64,000 bases of DNA. It comes from Sediminibacterium sp. TEGAF015. GTDB taxonomy: Bacteria > Bacteroidota > Bacteroidia > Chitinophagales > Chitinophagaceae. The stretch spans positions 868,501 to 932,500 of the forward strand of contig NZ_AP026683.1 in assembly GCF_025997995.1 (NCBI RefSeq). The letters run 5' to 3'. This document shows, piece by piece, positions 26,046 to 34,793 of the stretch (within the stretch, counting starts at the first letter, position 1; every line of letters begins with the position of its first letter). A program made the translations under genes and the position numbers. The notes under the pieces were generated by a model. That model saw only the letters and a program-made list of their open reading frames with translations, was not told the DNA's origin and ran no database searches.

Positions 26046-27155
26046 ATGTCAAGAATTAATTATAAACACTTCACATTAGGCGTAGAAGAAGAGTATATGG
26101 TGATTGATCCGCTTTCCCGCGAATTAAAAAGCCATGAACAGAAAATTGTACAAGTAGGTCAGCAAACCTTAAAGGACAAAGTAAAAGCTGAAATGCACCA
26201 GGCGGTGGTAGAAGTGGGAACTGACATTTGCAAAGACATTGATGAAGCTTTTAAAGACGTTGCCTCTTTAAGAGGAAATATTGCTCAGATTGCCGGAGAC
26301 CTGGGCCTCTGGGTTGGTGCATCTGGTACACATCCCTTCAGCCATTGGGAAAACCAGCTGATTACCGATCATGTACGATACAATCAGATTGTAAACGAAT
26401 TACAGGAAGCTGCAAGAAGTAATTTAATTTTCGGACTACATGTACACGTTGGGATGGAAGACCGCAAAATGGCCATTCATATTGCCAATACAGCCAGGTA
26501 TTTCTTACCCCATGTGTACGCACTAAGTACCAACTCCCCTTTCTGGGAATCACGGGATACCGGCTACAAATCTTTCCGTACTAAGGTATTCGACAAATTC
26601 CCCAGAACAGGAATACCCGATTATTTTGAAAGTTTTGAAGCATATGAAAACTATGTAAACCTCCTGATTAAAACGAACTGTATAGACAATGCAAAAAAAA
26701 TCTGGTGGGATTTAAGGGTTCATCCTTTTTTCAATACGGTTGAATTCAGAATCTGTGATGTTCCCATGAATATCATGGAAACCATGACCATTGCTGCTTT
26801 ATTTCAGGCAATTTGTGCCAAAATTTACAAGCTCAGAAATCAGAACCTAAATTTCATGATGTATCAGCGTTCTCTGCTCAATGAAAACAAATGGCGGGCG
26901 AGCCGATATGGAATAGATGGTAAACTAATTGATTTTGGAAAGGAAACGGAAGTAGATACCAAGGCCTTGATTTATGAATTACTGGATTTTGTGGATGATG
27001 TAGTAGATGAACTGGGAAGCAGGCATGTAGTGGAGCATGTTTCCAAAATTTTTGAGAGAGGAACAGGTGCAGACAGACAATTGAAGGTATTCAGGGAAAC
27101 CGGAAGCCTCATCAGCGTTGTAGACTATATACATGATCAGTTTCTAAGTGTTTAA
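26046..27155 (+). CDS. carboxylate-amine ligase, YbdK/GCS2 family
   Basis: The 369-residue protein, close to the 372 of E. coli YbdK, belongs to glutamate-cysteine ligase family 2 (COG2170). Signature blocks are the N-terminal FTLGVEEEYMVIDP, with the Glu cluster that binds Mg-ATP, NLIFGLHVHVGMED, FRTKVFDKFPRTGIPDYFES, WWDLRVHPFFNTVEFRICDV and ASRYGIDGKLIDF. Family enzymes have weak glutamate-cysteine ligase activity and are thought to make gamma-glutamyl or related amides; the true substrate is unknown. It directly follows the ATP-grasp gene (20 bases), so the two are almost surely co-transcribed, with a terminator at 27206. Confidence 0.9.
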   Translation: MSRINYKHFTLGVEEEYMVIDPLSRELKSHEQKIVQVGQQTLKDKVKAEMHQAVVEVGTDICKDIDEAFKDVASLRGNIAQIAGDLGLWVGASGTHPFSHWENQLITDHVRYNQIVNELQEAARSNLIFGLHVHVGMEDRKMAIHIANTARYFLPHVYALSTNSPFWESRDTGYKSFRTKVFDKFPRTGIPDYFESFEAYENYVNLLIKTNCIDNAKKIWWDLRVHPFFNTVEFRICDVPMNIMETMTIAALFQAICAKIYKLRNQNLNFMMYQRSLLNENKWRASRYGIDGKLIDFGKETEVDTKALIYELLDFVDDVVDELGSRHVVEHVSKIFERGTGADRQLKVFRETGSLISVVDYIHDQFLSV

Positions 27156-27205
27156 CCTATCCGCTCTATGGAGTCAAAAAGATTAAAAAAATCATAAAAT
27201 ACCCT

Positions 27206-27230
27206 AGCCCCTGTCAAACAGGGGCTTTTT
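27206..27230 (+). terminator. intrinsic terminator after the ligase pair
   Basis: The 9-base arms AGCCCCTGT (27206-27214) and ACAGGGGCT (27218-27226) have a CAA loop and a T-run. It separates the ligases from the sigma-factor unit. Confidence 0.9.
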
Positions 27231-27293
27231 GGTACAATTTTGTATTGTTTACATCATTCAGGCAGCATTTTACCAAAAACTGTCCTCTATTAC

Positions 27294-27854
27294 ATGTCAA
27301 CCCTAAACCACCCTCTTTTGACCGAGCACGAGTTGATAAAAGGCTGTATAGAACAAAACCCCTCATGCCAGCGTATGCTATTTGAAAAATACGCAGGCAA
27401 GATGATGGGGGTATGTCTTCGTTATGCCCAAGATAACATGGAAGCCGAAGACATGCTGCAGGATGCTTTTGTCAAAGTTTTTCAATACATCGGTCAATTT
27501 AAATTTGAAGGCTCATTTGAAGGCTGGATAAGAAGAATTGTAGTGAATACTGCTATCAGACATCTGGAAAGAAAGAAAATGAGCTTTAAGGAAATTGATG
27601 ACCATCAGCCAGACCTTCCCTCTATAGACCCCAGTGCTTATCATTTTCTGGGGGAGGAAGACCTGATGAAACTCATTGGAGCGCTTCCAGAGGGATACAG
27701 GATGGTATTCAACCTGAGTGTGATAGAAGGATATAGTCACGATGAAATTGCAGAAATGCTAAACATACAGGCTGGCACCAGCAGGAGTCAGTTGGTAAAA
27801 GCCCGGAAAATGTTGCAGAGTCAAATTCTGCAATTACAAAAGATTGCCGTTTAA
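27294..27854 (+). CDS. ECF-type RNA polymerase sigma factor
   Basis: The 186-residue protein (start MSTLNHPLLTEHELIKGC; an in-frame ATG 54 bases upstream is less likely) has only regions 2 and 4. Region 2 (about 24-88) has FEKYAGKMMGVCLRYAQDNM, AEDMLQDAFVKVFQYIGQF and FEGWIRRIVVNTAIRHLERK. Region 4 (about 122-175) has LPEGYRMVFNLSVIEGYSHD and EIAEMLNIQAGTSRSQLVKA. It directs RNA polymerase to a small regulon. Its stop codon abuts the ATG of the next gene, so translation is probably coupled and the next product is the natural anti-sigma candidate. Confidence 0.95.
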   Translation: MSTLNHPLLTEHELIKGCIEQNPSCQRMLFEKYAGKMMGVCLRYAQDNMEAEDMLQDAFVKVFQYIGQFKFEGSFEGWIRRIVVNTAIRHLERKKMSFKEIDDHQPDLPSIDPSAYHFLGEEDLMKLIGALPEGYRMVFNLSVIEGYSHDEIAEMLNIQAGTSRSQLVKARKMLQSQILQLQKIAV

Positions 27855-29462
27855 ATGAACAACAAAGCGTTCGATACAATGATTAACCAAAAACTGCATT
27901 CGTACAGCGCCCCTGTACCGGCAGGCTTATGGGAAAAAATTGCCGCTAAGGATTTATCGGAGCCAACTGATCCATTCGATGAATTTGTTCATCAGAAACT
28001 ATACCAACATTCGGCAGAAGTTCCCAACCGAATCTGGGATAATATACATGCTGCATTTTCACCGCAGGCACCGGGTATTGCAACTGAAGAAGAGGAAAAG
28101 AAAAGAAGAAAAAGGTTCCTGTTCTGGTTTCCACAAGAATACCGCGTGGCTGCCTCCATTCTTCTTGTATTGCTGGTTGGAACGGTTGCCGCCTATTTGT
28201 TCAATTACGCTTTCCAATCAAACAAGCCATCTTCCCCCTACGCTCCTGTTCAGGTACAGGAACCAAGTTCTACGAAAAACACACAGAATACTGTTGGCAT
28301 AGAAGACAAATCAGCTACCAGCTCAGGTAAAGTAACAGAAGGAGAACCAGATGCTGAAAGGGCTGTTACCAGTGCATCTTCCGCTAAAAAAACAGAGAAT
28401 GCAAGGAATGCAGCTGAGTGGAAACTAGACAGAAAAAACAAAACAGCATCTTTTAAAGAGCGTGGTTCTGTATTCCCTTATGAACAAAGTTTACTGGACA
28501 ACGCTCAGAAAAAGAATAGCATTCAGTTGAATGTGGCCAATACTGAATCAGATAAGTCAATAGCAGAGCAAGCGGATGAAGAAAAGGAAGAGGAATACAG
28601 AACTGCTGAAAAAGCCGGCAATGCTTTTATCAGACAAAATAGAAATACCTGGCAGGGCAACCGACACAATGTGAATGCCTATCAACATGCTACCAGTTTT
28701 AAAAATGTTGTGATATGTCCTACAGATAGAAAACAGCGAAATCCGGATTGGGATCTGGAAGTGTATGTATCTCCTGATATGGCTTTTAAAACAATCAGCA
28801 ATAATACAGCCACTGCTCAGTTATTAAGCCGCAAAGACAGCAGTGAATCTATGAGACCTGGATTTTCTGCCGGATTCAGAATTGTAAAGCCACTGAATGA
28901 TTATTTATCGCTTAAAACCGGATTGCAATATTCTCAAATAAACGAAAGGTTTACTTATAAAACTGAAAACGAAACAAGAACCACAACAGTGGTAACCGTA
29001 CGATCCATTGTACGTGCTCCGGGCGATACATTAATTGTAAGAGACACCAGCACATTAACGCAAGTTGGTTTTAAAACCAATACAGTAAAAAACAGATTCA
29101 GAAGTCTGGACATTCCTGTACTGGCCAGTGTTCAGTTTGGCAATGAAGATTTGAAGTGGGGCATAACAGCTGGTGCCATAGTAAATGTATCCAGCTGGTA
29201 CGAAGGAGTTTTGTTAGACAGCAGCCTAGCAGCTGTAGCCGTTGGTAAAGACAATGGCATGATGTATAAAAAGAATATTGGCCTGGGCTTATACGCAGGC
29301 TTCAATATTACCAAAAGGATTAATTACAATACGCAATTGTTTTTTGAACCCTATCTCAGATATAATTTATCCAATATAACAACTACTGGCGCACCATTCA
29401 ATCAAAAATTCAGTATTGGAGGATTAGCCTTGGGATTGCGATTTAATTTAAATAACCGATAG
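27855..29462 (+). CDS. candidate anti-sigma protein with outer-membrane beta-barrel-like C-terminus
   Basis: The protein has 535 residues. The N-terminal ~90 look cytoplasmic and contain two copies of a motif: FDTMINQKLHSYSAPVPAGL (from 6) and FDEFVHQKLYQHSAEVPNRI (from 41), each followed by W-x-x-I and spaced 35 residues apart. A basic patch KKRRKRF precedes a single membrane helix (about 98-118). Residues ~120-290 are a low-complexity S/T/K/E/N-rich linker. From ~295 there is a beta-rich domain (DWDLEVYVSPDMAF, YLSLKTGLQYSQI, IGLGLYAGFNITK) ending SIGGLALGLRFNL, like small outer-membrane barrels. The layout suggests an anti-sigma factor spanning the envelope. The start abuts the sigma gene stop. 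Confidence 0.72.
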   Translation: MNNKAFDTMINQKLHSYSAPVPAGLWEKIAAKDLSEPTDPFDEFVHQKLYQHSAEVPNRIWDNIHAAFSPQAPGIATEEEEKKRRKRFLFWFPQEYRVAASILLVLLVGTVAAYLFNYAFQSNKPSSPYAPVQVQEPSSTKNTQNTVGIEDKSATSSGKVTEGEPDAERAVTSASSAKKTENARNAAEWKLDRKNKTASFKERGSVFPYEQSLLDNAQKKNSIQLNVANTESDKSIAEQADEEKEEEYRTAEKAGNAFIRQNRNTWQGNRHNVNAYQHATSFKNVVICPTDRKQRNPDWDLEVYVSPDMAFKTISNNTATAQLLSRKDSSESMRPGFSAGFRIVKPLNDYLSLKTGLQYSQINERFTYKTENETRTTTVVTVRSIVRAPGDTLIVRDTSTLTQVGFKTNTVKNRFRSLDIPVLASVQFGNEDLKWGITAGAIVNVSSWYEGVLLDSSLAAVAVGKDNGMMYKKNIGLGLYAGFNITKRINYNTQLFFEPYLRYNLSNITTTGAPFNQKFSIGGLALGLRFNLNNR

Positions 29463-29497
29463 GCAACAATAAAAATAAATACAGTATCTATAGCATA

Positions 29498-30523
29498 ATG
29501 TTACGCAACTTTTTTAAATATTATTTCACCGCATTTGCCGCAATCACGCTATTTGCTGCTTGCAATAAGGAAGTTTCCGACGGAAATAATTTTGTTGTGT
29601 ACAACAATGATGCGCGCAATGATACAACTTGGTCTAGCAGCAACATTACTGCTGCAGCCATACAGCGAATACTGGACTCTACAGCCGTCTACAATCACAA
29701 GGATACATTAACTGGCACACAGGCAAAGACACTTAGTTTTACAGATAAATTCAGCGTATTATTTCCTGCAAATGCATTCGTGAGCAAATCAGGAGACCTG
29801 ATTACCGGTACCGTTGAGATTAAAGTATTGCTATTAGATGAAAAAGGAGAATTTATCAGAACTGTAAAATCATCTGAAAACCCAGGCACTATGCTTGAAT
29901 CTGATCTGGCATTTTGCATCATTGCTTCAGCTAATGGGGAAGAGTTGCGTATTGCGCCAGGGAAAAAATATATTATTAGAGCGGGGAATAATGTTGACCA
30001 AGTGAATCAACAAATGAGAATTTACACAGGGCAGGAATCTGTAACCTATACTGCACAAGTATTAGCAGACCCACAGTTTTATTGGAAAGAAGCCAATGCC
30101 TCTAATGTGCAGCAATCGGTTTACAGAATTTACAATGGCGTTAAAGATATTGAGCGTTACGAACTAAGTACCGATCAGCTTAGATGGATGGCTATTGCAA
30201 CGCCCAATACCAATCTGGGAAGCACCAACAAACTACATGTACTATTACCTCCCAATTTCACCAATAAAAATACAGTGGTGTTTGCTGCTGTTGATGATTA
30301 CAATACTGTGATTCAATTACAACCCGAATTAAGTTCAAGATCGTTTAAATCGGATTTAATTCCACAACAGAAAAAGATTCATATCGTTACGATTTCATTG
30401 ATTGGCAATCAATTTTATTACAGCGAAACAGGCTATTCCTATCTGAATAATAAGACCTATGTTTCCATTAAGCCGGAGAAAAAAACACTGGCTGCTATAC
30501 TAAGCAATCTTAAGAAATTATAA
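29498..30523 (+). CDS. lipoprotein of the sigma/anti-sigma unit, function unknown
   Basis: The 341-residue protein has a lipoprotein signal peptide (MLRNFFKYYFTAFAAITLFA, then AC; lipidated Cys22). The mature part is beta-rich, with FSVLFPANAFVSKSGDLITG near residue 90, a pattern of immunoglobulin-like or ZU5-like surface domains, and LESDLAFCIIASANGEEL after it. No catalytic motif is recognised. It lies 35 bases after the candidate anti-sigma gene on the same strand with no terminator between, so the three genes form one unit ending at the GC-rich terminator at 30558. It may be the surface sensor or a target of the sigma factor. Confidence 0.72.
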   Translation: MLRNFFKYYFTAFAAITLFAACNKEVSDGNNFVVYNNDARNDTTWSSSNITAAAIQRILDSTAVYNHKDTLTGTQAKTLSFTDKFSVLFPANAFVSKSGDLITGTVEIKVLLLDEKGEFIRTVKSSENPGTMLESDLAFCIIASANGEELRIAPGKKYIIRAGNNVDQVNQQMRIYTGQESVTYTAQVLADPQFYWKEANASNVQQSVYRIYNGVKDIERYELSTDQLRWMAIATPNTNLGSTNKLHVLLPPNFTNKNTVVFAAVDDYNTVIQLQPELSSRSFKSDLIPQQKKIHIVTISLIGNQFYYSETGYSYLNNKTYVSIKPEKKTLAAILSNLKKL

Positions 30524-30557
30524 ATAACAGTTCATGACGCATATCGGGGGATATGCC

Positions 30558-30580
30558 GGCCCTGCCTTCGGCAGGGCCTT
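30558..30580 (+). terminator. GC-rich terminator between convergent genes
   Basis: The 9-base arms GGCCCTGCC (30558-30566) and GGCAGGGCC (30570-30578) have a TTC loop, followed after a few bases by a T-run. It ends the sigma-factor unit and lies 4 bases before the stop of the convergent MFS gene. Confidence 0.82.
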
Positions 30581-30581
30581 A

Positions 30582-31805
30582 CTATTTTTTAACCTTTTTC
30601 AGATGCAATGCGTTGAATGCCCAAATCAGACTAAACAACATCAACAGTGCACCCAATAAAAAAGAAGCGCCGGGAAAATAAAACGGTGCACTGGGCCCTG
30701 TAAAATAAGCAAATGTGCTCGTCATCATAATCGGTCCTAAAACAGAAGTAAGGCTCATCAAGCTGGTAAGGGCCCCTTGCAACTCACCCTGTTCATTTGG
30801 CGGAACATTTCCAGAAATAATAGACTGCAATGCAGGTCCTGCAATCCCACCCAAACAATAAGGAACCAGAAAGGCAAACATCATCCAAGTTTGTGTGGCA
30901 AAAGTGAAAAGCAGAAGACCTAGTGTATATAAACTCAATCCGAGATACACACTTTTCTCATTCCCAATCCGGGGATTAATTACCCGAATCAACAAACCTT
31001 GTACAAGCGCAATCAAAAATCCAACAATACCCAATGATATCCCAATTAGCTTGGGAGTCCATTTAAATTTTTCAATATTTACAAAGCTCCAGTTACTCTG
31101 TACACTATGTGCCGCCAGATAAATTAGAATCAATGATCCTATCAAACCTGCAACTGCAGGATATTTTTTCAATTGCAACAAAGAGCCCAAAGGATTGGCA
31201 CGCTTCCATTCAAATTTTCTTCTCAGGTGTTTGGGCAAGGATTCAGGCAATACAAAATATCCGTACAACCAATTGGCCAGGGCTAGTCCGGCAGCAACGA
31301 AGAATGGCAAACGAGACCCATGTTCGCCTAGCAATCCACCCAATAAAGGACCAATGATAAAACCCAATCCAAAAGCAGCTCCGATCATTCCAAAATTTTG
31401 CGCTCTGTTTTCTGGGGTACTGATATCAGCCATATAAGCGGAAGCAGTAGTAATGCTGGCTCCTGTAATTCCTGCTATAATTCTTCCTACAAAAAGCCAG
31501 CCAATGGAGGGAGCAAAAGCCACAAATAAATAATCGATACCAAAACCAAGTAATGAAAAAAGCAAAACGGGTCTTCTTCCATACTGGTCACTCAGGTTCC
31601 CTAAAATGGGGGAAACAGCAAACTGCATGATAGCATAGGAAAAAGTAAGCCAGCCGCCGTAAGTAGCCGCCAGACTGGTGCTACCATTGTGTAATAACTC
31701 TTCAATCAGTTTAGGCACTACAGGAATAATCAATCCGAGACCAATCACATCAATCAAAATCGTGATAAAAATAAAACCAACTGCTGCTTTTTTATTTGAG
31801 GCCAT
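30582..31805 (-). CDS. MFS transporter, TetA/TCR-like
   Basis: The 407-residue protein (ATG 31805; an in-frame TTG 9 bases upstream is less likely) has 12 predicted membrane helices. TetA-type signatures are the first-helix region [20 protein letters not shown], the loop 2-3 motif [17 protein letters not shown] (MFS motif A, G-x-x-x-D-x-x-G-R-R) and [11 protein letters not shown] in helix 5 (antiporter motif). Relatives export drugs in exchange for protons; many annotated as tetracycline pumps do not confer resistance, so the substrate is open. It lies 26 bases after a saccharopine-dehydrogenase-fold gene on the same strand. Confidence 0.87.
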   Translation of the reverse strand: MASNKKAAVGFIFITILIDVIGLGLIIPVVPKLIEELLHNGSTSLAATYGGWLTFSYAIMQFAVSPILGNLSDQYGRRPVLLFSLLGFGIDYLFVAFAPSIGWLFVGRIIAGITGASITTASAYMADISTPENRAQNFGMIGAAFGLGFIIGPLLGGLLGEHGSRLPFFVAAGLALANWLYGYFVLPESLPKHLRRKFEWKRANPLGSLLQLKKYPAVAGLIGSLILIYLAAHSVQSNWSFVNIEKFKWTPKLIGISLGIVGFLIALVQGLLIRVINPRIGNEKSVYLGLSLYTLGLLLFTFATQTWMMFAFLVPYCLGGIAGPALQSIISGNVPPNEQGELQGALTSLMSLTSVLGPIMMTSTFAYFTGPSAPFYFPGASFLLGALLMLFSLIWAFNALHLKKVKK

Positions 31806-31831
31806 AGAGGGCAAATATTAAATAAAATAAG

Positions 31832-32893
31832 TTAAGATGTAACTAGTCTTCTTTTTACTCCAGGAATTTCCATCACCAGGTCTTCTCCAAAGCAAGCTGC
31901 TGGCGTTTGATAGCCCGCCTTAAAATTTCCTGAAAGTATTTTTTTAGCAATCAGTAAACTACTAATGGCAGTTAAGGTATACCCTTCAGGTCCTTCCATC
32001 AATGCCGAAACTTTATTGCCATTGGCATTTTCCACTTCTCCCCAAACCATCGATTTGGCCTTTGCACGCATTTCCTCATTGGGTCCTGCAGACATTTTCT
32101 TTATTTTACTTTTATAGTAATTTTTCACAAAAGAAGTTTTCAGCATCCAGTTAAATGCATTCTGCCACTTCAACAACTTGAATGTTTTAGGTGAAGCCCC
32201 TGTATAGGTTTCAATATTGGGAATACCCGTTGTTGTAAAGGCAGTTGAGATATCTCCCCAGGGAATTGTCATCACAAATAATTTTTTCAGTCCAAAATCT
32301 ACCCACATGCCTTTATGCCCAAGCGGTACCCGGGTGATTTTACCATTCAGTCTTACTGCACTTCCCTCTCCCATTCCTTCGGCCATGGTAGTAGCTGTTC
32401 CATGAGATAATTTTCCACCAATACTGGCAAAAGCCAGTTTCAAATTCACTGCATCGGGCAATTGATTTTTCAAAAACAAGGCCATACAATCTGTAGGAAC
32501 CACGTCAAACCCTACACCAGGCATAATCATGATATTTTTTTCCCTGGCAGCATGGTCCATTCTTTTGAGTAATTCAAACACGCCTATTTCGCCCGTAATA
32601 TCAATATAATGCGTACCTGCTTCCAAACAGGCTTCTGCCATTTGTTTAGCCGTATACATAAAGGGGCCGGCAGCGTGCAATACTAGCGGAAAAGAACGCA
32701 GAGTTGTTATCAATTTATCTTTTTCAGAAAGGTCAATTACCTGATATTGCAGACCCAGCTCCGAGGCCATTGCCTCTAATGCGGCAGCATTTCTTCCCGA
32801 CAATACGGGTTCTAAACCATACTCTTTTGCCACTGCGGCAATGAGTCTTCCGGTATATCCGTTGGCTCCATAGAGCAAAAATGATGATTGCAT
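31832..32893 (-). CDS. saccharopine dehydrogenase-family oxidoreductase (trans-enoyl reductase-like)
   Basis: The 353-residue protein starts at ATG 32893; the longer frame to 32956 runs through a terminator hairpin and is rejected. The N-terminal Rossmann fold begins SSFLLYGANGYTGRLIAAVA with the G-x-x-G-x-x-G nucleotide motif, then VLSGRNAAALEAMA. HAAGPFMYTAKQMAEACLEA and GTHYIDITGE are the conserved blocks of the saccharopine dehydrogenase NADP-binding family, and MPGVGFDVVPTDC follows. Characterised relatives act as trans-enoyl reductases or are of unknown function; it is not the classical lysine-pathway enzyme. It is probably co-transcribed with the MFS gene downstream. Confidence 0.85.
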   Translation of the reverse strand: MQSSFLLYGANGYTGRLIAAVAKEYGLEPVLSGRNAAALEAMASELGLQYQVIDLSEKDKLITTLRSFPLVLHAAGPFMYTAKQMAEACLEAGTHYIDITGEIGVFELLKRMDHAAREKNIMIMPGVGFDVVPTDCMALFLKNQLPDAVNLKLAFASIGGKLSHGTATTMAEGMGEGSAVRLNGKITRVPLGHKGMWVDFGLKKLFVMTIPWGDISTAFTTTGIPNIETYTGASPKTFKLLKWQNAFNWMLKTSFVKNYYKSKIKKMSAGPNEEMRAKAKSMVWGEVENANGNKVSALMEGPEGYTLTAISSLLIAKKILSGNFKAGYQTPAACFGEDLVMEIPGVKRRLVTS

Positions 32894-32901
32894 CCTGTAA
32901 A

Positions 32902-32939
32902 ATACAAAATCCCGACAAGAAACTTGCCGGGACTTGTAT
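32902..32939 (-). terminator. bipartite hairpin terminator after the DUF4382-like gene
   Basis: The core arms TCCCGACAAG (32910-32919) and CTTGCCGGGA (32923-32932) pair with one wobble. The outer arms ATACAA/TTGTAT (32902-32907, 32934-32939) extend the stem. On the minus strand it is followed by a T-rich stretch. It lies between the gene at 32994 and the start at 32893. Confidence 0.78.
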
Positions 32940-32993
32940 CGGGGGGAATCCACCATATCTCCCCACCACTAATCACCCTTATGATAAGCCTAT

Positions 32994-33866
32994 TTATTTT
33001 TTCAAGGTAATTACACCCAGTTGCGCTTCCTTAGTTTTAGAAACCAATACATTATTGATGGTCGTATCAAAATATCCGTTAGAAGCGTTTACAAATACAC
33101 TGTATGTGCCGTCTGCTAAACCTCTTACTTTAAAATATCCTTCATGATTAGGCAATGCATATGCTGTGTCCTTGCTGTTGAATACGGTTATTACAGCTTG
33201 TGCTTCTTTAGGCGTTACTTTACCAGACACACTGGCTGTTTCTTTCACTGTAAAGAATTTAATTACTGGCTTCAGATAAAACTGACCATTTTTCTCAATG
33301 ATAGATCTGCTTACATCAAAGTCTAACCAAAGTCTGGAACGGTTAGGAAGAAACTCATCCCACTCATGTCCTTTCAGTTTTACTAGGATATAATTTTTTT
33401 CATTTAAAGGCAAATTCAAAGGATAGCGTACGCTGTCTTTAACCAGTGTATGTGTGGTACCCAATTCAATTTTAATCAAACGAATAGCACCCTGTGGAAC
33501 CGTTGCTGTTGCCAATAAAGTATCTACTCCATTGCGCAATTTCAGGATATCATATACACCAGGATTTACACCCAGATTTTTCCAGACAAGAGATGAATCA
33601 TCTTTGTCATCACGGGAACGACCGATTCTATCCCAATCACAAGTGTCTTTTTTACGTGTGTTTTTACTGGTATCCACCAATAACCAGACAGATTTTATAT
33701 CTATCAATACATTATCAAAAACACCGGGAGCATCTGTTAAATATAAAGACACAGATTGAGACCCAACCGGGTTTTCAATGGAAGCTGCTTTATTACAAGC
33801 TGCCAGTGACACTACTAGTACGATGGCCATTGCTGCCATCCAGAAAAGGGGGTTTGTTTTTTTCAT
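32994..33866 (-). CDS. DUF4382-like lipoprotein with carboxypeptidase-regulatory-like domain
   Basis: The 290-residue protein has a lipoprotein signal (MKKTNPLFWMAAMAIVLVVS, LAAC; Cys24). A DUF4382-like domain at about 37-195 is recognised by SVSLYLTDAPGVFDNVLIDI with KSVWLLV, and by VYDILKLRNGVDTLLATATV, PQGAIRLIKIELG. From about 205 a CarboxypepD_reg-like beta sandwich follows (VSGKVTPKEAQAVITVF, GYFKVRGLADGTYSVFV). Function unknown; such proteins are surface or periplasmic binding modules. A D/R-rich loop (RIGRSRDDKDDSS) at about 80-92 is unusual. It is monocistronic, with a terminator downstream and a 198-base upstream gap holding no clear promoter match. Confidence 0.8.
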   Translation of the reverse strand: MKKTNPLFWMAAMAIVLVVSLAACNKAASIENPVGSQSVSLYLTDAPGVFDNVLIDIKSVWLLVDTSKNTRKKDTCDWDRIGRSRDDKDDSSLVWKNLGVNPGVYDILKLRNGVDTLLATATVPQGAIRLIKIELGTTHTLVKDSVRYPLNLPLNEKNYILVKLKGHEWDEFLPNRSRLWLDFDVSRSIIEKNGQFYLKPVIKFFTVKETASVSGKVTPKEAQAVITVFNSKDTAYALPNHEGYFKVRGLADGTYSVFVNASNGYFDTTINNVLVSKTKEAQLGVITLKK

Positions 33867-34064
33867 GGTTCAAATTTTTAGTGTAGTGTTATACCATTTA
33901 CATTTTTTTATTTTTTGCAATACATAGCCATGCCGCATATTGCAGCTGTTTAGCCAATCGCAAAAGTTTTGGAAATATTCCCCGTCAATAGTGGGAATAC
34001 AAAATAGATGCCAGGTGATTTGGGAATGTTGCCTGTTAAATAATTTTTAACAAAAAAGTTTTTT

Positions 34065-34736
34065 TTAGAGACCGGCTATAATGGTACTAATATCTTGTAC
34101 ACTTAACTGTTTACGCTTTTTTGCAGCAGGTAAAATTTGAATTGCCGCATCGGCATCTGATATAAATAATTCTGCAACCGATTTGCCTTTAACAGAAACC
34201 AATTCACGGGAAGAAACGCGTAGCAAAAAATTTTCTCTAAAGAGCTCAAACTGTTTTCCTCCGGATGATTTTCCATAATCATAAGTATCTACTGCTTTCT
34301 TATGAATCAATTGAAGGAGTTGATATTTAGCGGAAGATTTTTTCACTTCATATAACAGCGGACTATCGGGGCTCAGTTTCAGAATGGTAATAGAATCAGC
34401 AACCCCCTCTTCCTGATAATACAATGTCATTTTTTGAATAGCATCAACAAATTGAAATTCTGCATCCCCTTCTTTAAAATGGATATGACCATTTACCAAA
34501 TTGATGATTAAAGGTAGATTCAAAAACTTTTTCCCATTGAACATTTCCACATTAGCATTGCACCATTCATCTCTCCATAAAGGGCTACCTTTTACTGTTC
34601 CCACATTGGCACTGATAGTCATTCCCTTTTCATCGTACACTTCTACAAAATGGGTAACTGGTTTGGCCACATACATATTCTGTGCAAACAAAAAAAAGTT
34701 GAATATCGTAAAAAGAGTTGTCAGTAAAATTTTCAT
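34065..34736 (-). CDS. secreted protein of unknown function
   Basis: The 223-residue protein has a signal peptide (MKILLTTLFTIFNFFLFA, then QN). The mature part contains no motif I recognise: EVYDEKGMTISANVGTVKG, KKFLNLPLIINLVNGHIHF and a C-terminal VSVKGKSVAELFISDADAAI with a basic KKRKQ. Its make-up suggests a mixed alpha/beta periplasmic protein. It lies 57 bases after clpB on the same strand, but co-regulation is not shown. The 198-base region between this gene and the DUF4382-like gene is AT-rich with only a weak ATTCCC/GGGAAT stem. Confidence 0.65.
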   Translation of the reverse strand: MKILLTTLFTIFNFFLFAQNMYVAKPVTHFVEVYDEKGMTISANVGTVKGSPLWRDEWCNANVEMFNGKKFLNLPLIINLVNGHIHFKEGDAEFQFVDAIQKMTLYYQEEGVADSITILKLSPDSPLLYEVKKSSAKYQLLQLIHKKAVDTYDYGKSSGGKQFELFRENFLLRVSSRELVSVKGKSVAELFISDADAAIQILPAAKKRKQLSVQDISTIIAGL

Positions 34737-34793
34737 ACAAGACTTTCTCTAATATACGCTATTCAACTTAATATAGCATTATGGCGACTGTGT

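Noticed and set aside
33867..34064. Small RNA gene between the DUF4382-like gene and the secreted unknown gene
   Set aside because: Only a weak 6-base stem (ATTCCC/GGGAAT) and AT-rich sequence were seen; there is no promoter or terminator to support a transcript.
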